Assembly: GCF_010183535.1 (NCBI RefSeq)
Contig: NC_071332.1
Coordinates: forward strand, 3,534,001 to 3,598,000
Reading direction: 5' to 3'
Length of the DNA stretch: 64,000 nt
From: Caenorhabditis remanei
Lineage: Eukaryota; Nematoda; Chromadorea; Rhabditida; Rhabditidae
Position 1 is the first letter of the stretch. Every line of letters starts with the position of its first letter. Positions 55,800 through 64,000 of the stretch are shown here, one piece after another. The position numbers and the translations under genes were made by a program. The notes beneath the pieces were generated by a model, which worked only from the letters and a program-made list of their open reading frames with translations, was not told where the DNA came from and searched no databases.

Positions 55800-55862
55800 T
55801 GGTTCAGTGGATAACACGCTGTGTTTTTAATCGAAGGGTTTCTGGTTCGAACTTTCCCAATT
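55800..55862 (+). repeat. tRNA-Lys-like relic
   Basis: GGTTCAGTGGATAACACGCT resembles a D arm, TGTTTTTAATCGAAGGG an anticodon arm with TTT, and TCTGGTTCGAACTTTCCC a T arm with a B box. The acceptor stem is absent. Immediately abuts the right end of the TIR at 55794. Confidence 0.45.
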
Positions 55863-56444
55863 TTTGCAAAAATTTGACTGAGTGAACGTGAAAATAGAAA
55901 AACATTTTTTGCGTGGTCAGGAAAACGAAAGAATTCTCCAAGAGAATTCAGTAGAAACCATGGCTGACTAAAAGGTCCTGTAACTTCGGTGAGAGTGAAT
56001 ATTTTCGGAAAAAAAATTGGGAATGTACTTCCATTCATCTGAAGAACAGGGCAGGATGGAAATTTTTATGAAAAAATGAGTTTGAAAAAAATGTTGCGGT
56101 CTCTAACTAAATACAATGATTTTTCGAAGTATCCCTGGTGTGCTCGTATTGTTGTCCAGATGTAGACTTCGTCAGTGAATTTCTGTAAAATACATTAATT
56201 AATTACAATTTTTTCTTGTAAATATTACCTTATGACGATACATTTAAGGTGGGAAGTTCGTATTGTTTGCTTTTTAGTGAGAACCTGAAAAAACTTAGAG
56301 ATTTTTGGTTATGAGATAAAAATCCACTTACGATAACTTTTCCACTGAACTTGTGCACCTCCACTAACGAAATTCGATTTTTTCCATGAAATGTCATGAA
56401 ATGTAAGATTTGATACCAATAAGAAAAATTCACTCAAAAAGAAT

Positions 56445-56703
56445 AAATCTCTCATTTTAGACCATTTTTTCAAGTATTTCTGCGAAATATACTTTTCGGA
56501 AATTCCACAGTTATTGAATGAAGTCGGAAGTTAAATTCTTTACTTCCGACTTCCGACTTCCGGAAGTCGGAAGTCGGAAGTCAGAAGTGATTTTTCTTAT
56601 CCGGAAGTCGGAAGTCGGAAGTCGGAATGATAAAAATGCCCGGAAGTCGGAAGTCGGAAGTGGGAAGTCCGAAGTCGGAAGTCAGAATTCCATGCAACTC
56701 TGT
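56445..56703. mobile_element. Truncated hAT-like element with GGAAGTC satellite
   Basis: Central sequence (AGACCATTTTTTCAAGTATT, GCGAAATATACTTTTCGGAA) and right end (..ATGCAACTCTG) match the element at 19777-20206. Long runs of CGGAAGTCGGAAGT lie between. The left terminus is missing. Confidence 0.7.
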
Positions 56704-57047
56704 ACTGTATGTCTCGACAGGTAACTCCAACTCGACCCGGGATCCTTCCCTAGAGAGAGTCTACACTATTACCTTCTTTTCCCTCCTCTATCTCTCATAA
56801 GATTGTCTGGCCACGCCCACTGGCAGCGCGAGCAAAATATTTTCATTCTTTCCCTCATTTCCCAAAAAGAAGCCTCGTCTTGAAGTTTCTTCTTTTTTTT
56901 TCCTTCTTTCCAAATCATTCGAGAAGCTTCTTACATTTTTCTCCCCATTGCCACTCTTTGGGAATCTTTACTAAGAAGCTTCCTCCCTTTCTTTTTCCCT
57001 CATTGTTATGCTCACATCTTTTTATCTTTTATAGTTATATAATAAAA

Positions 57048-57069
57048 GGTTTAATTATCCAAGTTTGAG
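57048..57069 (+). other. SL1 spliced-leader-like 22-mer
   Basis: Starts GGTTTAATTA and ends CCAAGTTTGAG; it differs from the nematode SL1 leader by one base (T for C at position 11). It is not followed by a GT donor or an Sm site, but by GAATC and an A-run, so it is not a working SL RNA gene. It could mark the 5' end of a reverse-transcribed trans-spliced mRNA. Confidence 0.6.
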
Positions 57070-57236
57070 GAATCAAAAAAAAAACTCTTTGGTTGAGAGC
57101 GAAGGATCCGCCCAGGAGAGCATAAGAACCGCCCGATCAATCAGACACCTTGTTGTTTTTTTCTTTTCCCACTAAAATACGAAAAGTCAAAAATCAAAAA
57201 TATATACTTCCATTTCTCTATTTCAAATCTCGAGGT

Positions 57237-58693
57237 ATGAAACTCCTACAATATACGGGTCTCACTTTGGTTCCGGTAGGTTTTCACAGTTAAAACTAAA
57301 GTTGAGAAGATACTGAATCTATTTTCGCTTTTTAATGAGTGTCTATTTAATTAACTGGTGTTTACATATACAATAGCCGGACGTTTGGAAAATTAACGGA
57401 TGTGAATCATTCATTGTTTCAGCAGTTTCTCGTTTTTTTTTTAATCACGCTCCTTTATGAACACCCGTTAAACCATAAAGTACCTTAGTCGATGACATGA
57501 GAAGTTAAAAAAATAGATTCAGAATCCTCTTGACTTCAGCTTTCTAGTCATGCAACTTTCTTCAGGTCACATTGTTCGGCGTCACCTGTAATGGCTTAGT
57601 AGTCCTTGCCATCCTTACCAACCGAACTCTCAAAGACTCATTTGTAATTCTCACTGGAAACCAGGCGATCTTCTATTGGATCTTTGGGATGGTCTATGCA
57701 ATTTATATAATCCCAATGCTGGTGGTGTAAATTTTACCTGAAATTTATATTTATATTAAGGTTAAGGTAATTTCAGCGACTCAAAATTCATGATGGAAAA
57801 GTCCCATTATGCTGGATATCTGTTACTGATGTGTTATGACGTAGGTGTTCAAGCACATTTCTTAGTAACTGTTAACCGATTTTGTGCGGTATTCATGCCA
57901 ATGGTTTATAGGAGTTTATTCAGGTGGGTAAGTGCGCTCTATTGATGAAATGAGTTGTTAGACTTTATTCCATTTTTTTCCATTTTTCAGCGCCAAACTT
58001 ACCAAACTAGAAGTATTTACATCCTTCCTTATCTCCTTTACCACGCTCACTATATTCTTCCAGTTTTGTAAGTCCCGCCCCTCCCTTTCTTACCATCCAG
58101 TTTTTTTCAGTACCCTGTCGTTGCTACTACGGTGAGGAAGACCTCAGCTTCATCTTCAACGATTATCCAATCTGTTGGGATTATGACGCCATAGATGCGA
58201 TTAAAGTTTGTTCGATGTGCCTTTTTAATGTGATAGTTGACACAATTACTATCTGGAAAGTGAGAAAGATAAGAAGCTCGCAAAGGACGACAAAGTTTCA
58301 GAAGAAGGAGATTGACTATTTGCAACAGGTACAGTACAGTAACCAAGAGTGGTAACTATGGTTAGAAAGCTGAGAGATTACAAATCTTTCAACTCTAAAT
58401 TCTACAGTCACAGACTATCTTAAAAAACCCCTCCTTAGCACTATTCATTCTTAAATTTTCAGTCCTTCGTCCAAGCTCTTTTCATCTTTATATCCATCCC
58501 TGCTATCTACATTGTCCCATTTTTCACTACAACTCCTCTAGCCAATTTCATCATGAAGACTTTATTTTGGGGATCCATTCATGCTGTCGATGGTGCATTA
58601 ACCCTATATTTCAATGCCGAAATCAGAAAGTCGCTAGCTAAGCAGTTCAACCTTAATAAAGTAGTTCCGGAATCAATGCAGAGGGCTAGTTGA
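57237..58693 (+). CDS. SRX-family chemosensory 7TM receptor
   Basis: Exons 57237-57275, 57566-57726, 57777-57923, 57991-58067, 58111-58328 and 58463-58693 join in frame to 290 residues. Exon lengths 39, 161 and 147 equal those of the receptor at 20750. Landmarks: GVTCNGLVVLAILTNR (TM1), SFVILTGNQAIFYWIFG, VNRFCAVFMPMVYRSLFS after TM3, ICWDYDAID before TM5, WKVRKIRSSQ in the third inner loop, and GSIHAVDGALTLYFNAEIRK at TM7. The TM4-TM5 region is split by two short introns not present in the 15-24-kb genes, so this belongs to a different SRX subgroup. A nearly identical inverted copy begins at 63331. Confidence 0.87.
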
Positions 58694-59134
58694 TTTTTGT
58701 AAAAGTGAAAAGAACTACGTTCTCATGTCTTGGTAAAGTTATAAGTATTTATTTTTGAAATAAACGGTTTAGTACTAACAAGTTGAAATTTGCTTCCATG
58801 TTTCGTATTTCATTGTCTTTTAGGTTTCTGAAATAGCGAATCATCGTGTTTCTTGAAAAATATGTCTAGCTAAAAAACCAAACAGAAACTAGTTCCGGTT
58901 AGTAAGAAATTTAAACTTTTCGGTTCAATGCGTGTGAAACTGAAAACAGCAGGCATGACGTGTAAATAAGAGCCATAGCCTAGAACAAATATTTTAAACA
59001 ATTCTTTATCTCATATACTGATCGGTGTAATAAAGGGTAACCCAGTTGGTGAAGGAGTAGATGGGTTCATGATGAGTATTGAAAACTGGGGAAGCAATAG
59101 CTAACCATAAAACAACACGATAACAGTATCGAAG
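58022..59134. repeat. Left arm of inverted SRX duplication
   Basis: Reverse complement of 62890-64000 with only scattered differences. It starts before this point in the gene, because the mirror copy is cut by the window end. The inner edge is at GATAACAGTATCGAAG (59134). Confidence 0.9.
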
Positions 59135-59517
59135 TTGTATAGTGAACCGGAAATTAAAAACTAGTGAGTTTCCACTGTCTGGCGTCGTCTGGAACGGAAA
59201 TTATACCGGTTTTTCGAAGAATTATGGCACAAACAACGATGTATACGTACAGAACGGTGATTAGTTATGCACGGAGTATATAGACCTAAAGAAGCGTATC
59301 TTGAAGCTTAGCATCGTCATCAAAAAATTGTAACTAATAAAAGGATAAAAAGATGAGGGATAAAACTAGGAAACCAAGAAATCGTGGAAGAACGTTTTGA
59401 ACGTTATTCCTTCAAGAAAGTAACATTGTTCGACACGTGTTCGAATAGACACGCTCTCTTGAAAATCAACATCAAATATTTTCTTGAGAGTCTACTCAAA
59501 TTATTCTGGAACGTTGA

Positions 59518-59632
59518 CAGAGTTGAGCAGGAATTCCGCCTTCCGCCTTCTGCTTTCCGCCAAATAAATTTTCTTTCCGCTTTTCTCCTTCCGCCTTCCG
59601 CCATTTCAAAAACCGCATTCCGCTCAACTCTG
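59518..59632. mobile_element. Mini hAT-like element with CTTCCGC satellite
   Basis: Termini CAGAGTTGAGCAGGAATTCC and GGAATGCGG-type ..CGCTCAACTCTG (complement) with tandem CTTCCGC units between. Same ends as the 19777 element but a different satellite. No 8-bp duplication is visible. Confidence 0.65.
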
Positions 59633-59814
59633 ATGACGATGTGTGTTCTGGTTGTGATATGTTTTCATATTCGAATGGATTTGCCTAGTGATTCATAACC
59701 TATTTCTGCGCCTACTCAGATGATAATGCCAGGAAGTCTGTCAGGTATATTAGATGGTCACGTCACTAAATACATGTTTCAATTTCAGAAGCGAGATGCA
59801 TGAACAATACCAAC

Positions 59815-60771
59815 TCGGCAAATGTCGCCAAGTCTAGGCCAAACTCTGCGGCTGTACAAGTCTAGGCGCAACCTTCCACCAGTCTTGGCCAAACTTTGGG
59901 TGATCAGAGCCAATGATAGAGGGTCACCAAGTATTGGCCCAATGTTGGATATTGATTTTCTCTTTGGCAGCCACTCATTTAAATTTATTTGATTTTTCTG
60001 TTTTTACCCATTTTTACGAGTTTTCGGTATTTCCCTTGTTGCATTTATCATTCCGAACTTTGTTTCCAAAATATTCAGATTTATATGTTTTGAAACTTCA
60101 GAGAAACTCAATGGGTTCACACCGGAACATCACTTTCAGTGAAGAGGACAAATTGTTCCCAAAAAACGAAAACTCGGATTCGCAAAAGTAGCAGTATTTC
60201 TCGGTGAGCTAATAACAATTTGTAGTTCCAAAAACTTATAATTGTATTTCTAGAGAACCTAGAAAGCTGTCAACTCAGCTCAATCATACGGAAACAACGG
60301 AAGGAAATTTCAAGAACACCGCCAATGGAAAGTTAATAAATGTGAGAATTATTCTTGAAAGTATGAAATTTTATTCTTGAATTTTAGAGCTCATAATCAA
60401 TCGGATTTCTGGACAACGTCTACATCACCTATGTTATCATCCCCATCATCTTCACCTACATCAGATCCGAAGGAATAATAACTGACTCGTTCGAAATATA
60501 TAATTTTTCTTTGTTTTTAACATGATTGTCCTTCGTTTTTTGTTTTAATAAATCTAATAAATTTATGAGTTCTAATGAATTATATTTAAGCAAAACAGGA
60601 GAAAATCAATAAGAAGCTGTTCCAGGGCCTGGACCGCGCTTTCACCAAGCCTCCCACCAGTCTCCCACAAGCCTCCCACAAGTCTTGGCCTGCTTTTACG
60701 TAACACTTGTGGGAGATGTGCGCCTAGACTTGTGAGAGGCTCGTGCTAGACTTGGCGACACTTGCCGAGAA
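59815..60771. mobile_element. TIR element with CCAAGTCT motifs and short coding-like exons
   Basis: Left end CTCGGCAAATGTCGCCAAGT and right end ACTTGGCGACACTTGCCGAG are inverted copies with one mismatch. Subterminal regions are filled with GTCTTGGCC / GGCCAAACT and CTCCCACAAG units. The interior has a short frame (GSHRNITFSEEDKLFPKNEN) with nearby splice-like signals, unrecognised. No target duplication defined. Confidence 0.6.
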
Positions 60772-60914
60772 GTGCATTCCAACGACGTTCCCTTATTCGT
60801 ACTTTCCCCTTACGGAGAACGAGAAAATAACACGAAATTCGTTAGATTTCAAAGCCTCATTTGTTTATTCGGTGATATGGGAATTATGAAGCTATAGTAC
60901 TCGGTAAACTCGTT

Positions 60915-61150
60915 CAACTTTCTGCAGCAAGTTAGAGGTTCTGGCGACTTTCTGCAGCACGATGAAGGCTCTGACGACTTTCTGGAGAAAGTTGGCATGG
61001 TCCTTTGACTTTCTACAGCTAGTTGAACTACGGTAGGCGTACGACCTGATTGTCGGTCTCTATACTCGCAACTTTCTGCAGCAACTTGCCACCTCTCCCC
61101 TTTTTCGGGGATATCGTGTGGGTGCCTCCGACTTTCTGTAGCAACTTTAA
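60915..61150. repeat. Six spaced copies of ACTTTCTGCAGCA
   Basis: Copies near 60920, 60954, 60988, 61016, 61068 and 61129, some extended to the palindrome-like AACTTTCTGCAGCAAGTT. Spacing is irregular (25-60 bp). Confidence 0.6.
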
Positions 61151-61203
61151 AGCGAAGCGTGTCCTCGTTGCGTGCTTCTGAGCTTTTTTTAAAGAGATAT
61201 TTT

Positions 61204-61700
61204 CTAATTTTTTTTCCGTTTTAAACCGATTTCGTTATTTTTCTGGTTTTCTGACTTTAACTTAACAGGATCTTTAGTTCCAGCACAAGGAAAATCATGG
61301 AACAGAAACTCCGAAGAGTCGACAGATTTCTCACAATAATAGTTAGCCCGATGCGACGCCATGAACTTTGTTGTCATGTCGATGAGAGATCGAGTTGTAT
61401 AAACATCTGTGTTTCGTCCAAGTGATTGGTTGAGACGTTCAAATGGAGCCGCACTTGACAGCATTGGGCTGCTTTCGAATCGTATATTTGGAACCATGTG
61501 ATCCAGGATAATCTAGAACAAGTTTTTCAGGGCTGTAAAACGTGACGAACTTACGTGAAGCTTCATTGTGAATAGTAAAGGATACGCGATTCCCAACAAA
61601 TTCCGTATCACTTGAGACAAGCTTTCTAAGAAGTTACAGCAAATGTAGCCAGTTCCAAAATGATCGTAACATTTTCCATCAGAAAGCAAGTAGAATATCT
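61204..61700 (-). pseudogene. tnp2/CACTA-like transposase, C-terminal piece
   Basis: Minus-strand exons: about 61690-61554 (DGKCYDHFGTGYICCNFLES to LLGIAYPLLFTMKLH, donor GTAAGT) and about 61512-61204 (acceptor TTCTAG; IILDHMVPNIRFESSPMLSS, AAPFERLNQSLGR). This resembles the C-terminal part of tnp2/Transposase_21-type proteins, in which a PFE-x-x-N block follows the conserved core. It lies head-to-head with the plus-strand piece, so the transposon is rearranged. Confidence 0.5.
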
Positions 61701-62889
61701 TCTTACCAATGGATCATTCGATGATACACTTCTGGTGAGTCATTTTCCACTTATCAAAGAGTGTAAAGTTTTTTTCAGAATCGTGGATTAAAAAGCTCAT
61801 CATTGTCCTCTAGACTCTGCGATACACCACAATATAAAGAGCGAATATCGGAATGTGAAACCAAATACCCTGATTACATTACATTACTTTTAACAATGAA
61901 TACCGATGGATTCAGAAAACGTGGAACTCTAGGTTTGACTGAAATTAACTTGTGTTGAATACAATTTTTGTTGCAGAGGAGAAGTATGGCCAGTTCTATG
62001 AAAAAGAGTTCCTTTGAAGAGTATCGTCCGGAAATCGCGATGATGTCAGCAATCATGCTAACGACTAACAAGCCGAATGATTCGGATTTTTCGAGTATTT
62101 TTGAACGTCTCAAAAACAAAATCGACGATACAACTAAAAACCCTATTCATGTTTTAATCAGAAATGTGAATTACAAAGTACGACTTGAAATCTATCAATG
62201 TGTATTAGACATGGACGCTAGCAAGAAGATTTACGGGTATCCTTGTTGGCAGTCATATGAGGGGTGCTCAAGATGCTCTGTTCGCGGTTCTCGAGAACGA
62301 ACGAAAAAGGGAAGTATGATTTGTTGGTTTACACAAAGGGAGACAGTGAAATATAATGATCTTATTTCTCCTGAAAGTGAGTTGTTGGAAGAGTAATTGT
62401 GCCGTAGCTTTGTTCTCAGATGTGAAGAAAACAAGTCTCCCTCCTCCCTGGAAACATGGTTATGACGGCTTACATCTAATTTATGAAGGAAGTAGTCGGG
62501 ACATGTTAAAGGAGTTATTGGGAAAAGGCGGAAAATTGATGCATGATATCAATCAAAGCGAGAGGAAACGGTGGGAAGTCCGTGTAGACAATCGTCTGTT
62601 TTATAATCTATAATGTTGTGTTTTTAGAATGTTCTAAACAGCTCCAGTGTTCCCAAAGGCCGCTCATCGACAAGTCTAATCGATCCTATTACTCTCAACA
62701 GTAGAACAGGAAGAGAAGTGCAAGAGGTTAACTATCAGTTGATAATATCAGAAATAAAGTTATGTATTCCAGATGTACAATCAAGCTCTTCCAACATTGT
62801 TGATTTGCTGTGAAAGAGCGGACACCTGGCAAGCCGCCGTATTATTTCACTGGCTTCTCACCAGAATGACGACAATTCCATCTTCGATA
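61701..62889 (+). pseudogene. tnp2/CACTA-like transposase, central piece, broken
   Basis: Plus-strand exons read: NRGLKSSSLSSRLCDTPQYK to ITLLLTMNTDGFRKRG (the family's N-x-DG block, about 61782-61931); then from about 61977 EEYRPEIAMMSAIMLTTNKP.. to GYPCWQSYEGCSRCSVRG (the Cys-rich block); then WKHGYDGLHLIYEGSSRDML to about 62613; then ADTWQAAVLFHWLLT up to 62880. Block order matches tnp2/Transposase_21 proteins. The frame shifts after GEVWPVL near 62000, and the sequence is cut at the edge of the inverted SRX arm (62890). Inactive. Confidence 0.65.
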
Positions 62890-64000
62890 CTTCGATACTG
62901 TTATCGTGTTGTTTTATGGCTAGCAATTGCTTCCCCAGTTTTCAATACTCATCATGAACCCATCTACTCCTTCACCAATTGGGTTACCATTCATTACACC
63001 GATCAGTATATGAGATAAAGAATTGTTTAAAATATTTGTTCTAGGCTATGACTCTTATTTACACGTCATGCCTGCTGTTTTCAGTTTCACACGCATTGAA
63101 CCGAAAAGTTTAAATTTCTTATTAACCGGAACTAGTTTCTGTTTGGTTTTTTAGCTAGACATATTTTTCAAGAAACACGATGATTCGCTATTTCAGAAAC
63201 CTAAAAGACAATGAAATACGAAACATGGAAGCAAATTTCAACTTGTTAGTACTAAACCGTTTATTTCAAAAATAAATACTTATAACTTTACCAAGACATG
63301 AGAACGTAGTTCTTTTCACTTTTACAAAAATCAACTAGCCCTCTGCATTGATTCCGGAACTACTTTATTAAGGTTGAACTGCTTAGCTAGCGACTTTCTG
63401 ATTTCGGCATTGAAATATAGGGTTAATGCACCATCGACAGCATGAATGGATCCCCAAAATAAAGTCTTCATGATGAAACTGGCTAGAGGAGTTGTAGTGA
63501 AAAATGGGACAATGTAGATAGCAGGGATGGATATAAAGATGAAAAGAGCTTGGACGAAGGACTGAAAATTTAAGGATGAATAGTGCTGAGGAGGGGTTTT
63601 TTAAGATAGTCTGTGACTGTAGAATTTAGAGTTGAAAGATTTGTAATCTCTCAGCTTTCTAACCATAGTTACCACTCTTGGTTACTGTACTGTACCTGTT
63701 GCAAATAGTCAATCTCCTTCTTCTGAAACTTTGTCGTCGTTTGCGAGCTTCTTATCTTTCTCACTTTCCAGATAGTAATTGTGTCAACTATCACATTAAA
63801 AAGGCACATCGAACAAACTTTAATTGCATCTATGGCGTCATAATCCCAACAGATTGGATAATCGTTGAAGATGAAGCTGAGGTCTTCCTCACCGTAGTAG
63901 CAACGACAGGGTACTGAAAAAAACTGGATGGTAAGAAAGGGAGGGGCGGGACTTACAAAACTGGAAGAATATAGTGAGCGTGGTAAAGGAGATAAGGAAG
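62890..64000. repeat. Right arm of inverted SRX duplication (cut by window end)
   Basis: Mirror of 58022-59134. It contains the 3' three exons of a second SRX gene plus 3' flank. Confidence 0.9.
63331..64000 (-). CDS. SRX-family receptor, partial inverted paralogue
   Basis: Minus-strand exons 64000-63957 (cut), 63913-63696 and 63561-63331 correspond exactly in length (218 and 231 nt for the complete ones) and nearly exactly in sequence to the last three exons of the gene at 57237. Seen differences include SSQTTTK for SSQRTTK. Splice sites and stop are intact. The 5' exons lie outside the window. Convergent to its twin. Confidence 0.85.

Larger units (their letters stand above)
55795..57236. 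other. Gene-free stretch upstream of the SRX gene
   Basis: Holds a tRNA-like relic at 55800-55862, a truncated hAT-like fragment at 56445-56703 and an SL1-like sequence at 57048-57069. 56700-57040 is pyrimidine-rich. No gene supported. Confidence 0.5.
59135..61203. other. Spacer between inverted SRX arms, repeat part
   Basis: No gene supported. It contains a 115-bp satellite MITE (59518-59632), a TIR element (59815-60771) and CTGCAG-centred repeats (60915-61150). Confidence 0.5.

Noticed and set aside
56518..56724. Frame with KSEVGSRKSEV repeats
   Set aside because: Translation of the GGAAGTC satellite of a truncated hAT-like element.
57048..57100. SL1 RNA gene
   Set aside because: No GT donor after the leader and no Sm-binding or stem-loop body follows; the next bases are GAATC and an A-run.

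Overview
This is a nuclear segment of a Caenorhabditis-type nematode genome. It has short introns with TTTTCAG acceptors, AT-rich non-coding DNA, nematode-restricted gene families (transthyretin-like, SRX chemoreceptors, DUF1679/CHK-like kinases, CYP33-like P450) and an almost exact copy of G-protein alpha subunit gpa-3. The gpa-3 / transthyretin-like / CHK-like kinase grouping matches, from memory, the C. elegans gpa-3 neighbourhood on chromosome V. High repeat content suggests an outcrossing relative rather than C. elegans itself (inference).

Layout. 1-8.3 kb: repeat-rich upstream DNA, no gene seen. 8.36-11.54 kb (+): gpa-3, six exons. 12.3-14.9 kb (+): two secreted transthyretin-like genes. 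15.0-24.8 kb (-): two SRX chemoreceptor genes, the second with a 2.3-kb intron full of transposons. 28.6-30.3 kb (-): complete CYP33-like P450 lying between inverted arms of about 2.4 kb (24.2-26.6 and 31.0-33.5 kb), each arm carrying a copy of the first SRX exon. 35.5-40.6 kb (+): complete CHK-like kinase, followed by duplicated fragments and unrecognised coding-like exons up to 45 kb. 46.5-55.8 kb: nested transposons. An LTR element with identical 423-bp LTRs and a 1158-codon SF1 (UPF1-like) helicase, but no visible reverse transcriptase, sits inside what looks like an older DNA transposon. 57.2-58.7 kb (+) and 63.3-64.0 kb (-, cut by the window end): nearly identical SRX genes in inverted orientation, separated by pieces of a tnp2/CACTA-like transposase.

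The resident genes are typical sensory and defence-related nematode genes: G-alpha signalling and chemoreceptors (sensory neurons), secreted transthyretin-like proteins, P450 and CHK-like kinase (xenobiotic or steroid metabolism). The striking content is mobile DNA: the helicase-bearing LTR element; a set of small hAT-like elements with perfect or near-perfect 8-bp target duplications and element-specific subterminal satellites; Tc1/mariner-like MITEs with TA duplications; and a fold-back repeat family present about 14 times between 0.2 and 20.7 kb.

Exon boundaries were set by hand from splice motifs and frame continuity. Every completed gene model keeps frame from ATG to stop, but single-base errors in non-coding coordinates are possible.
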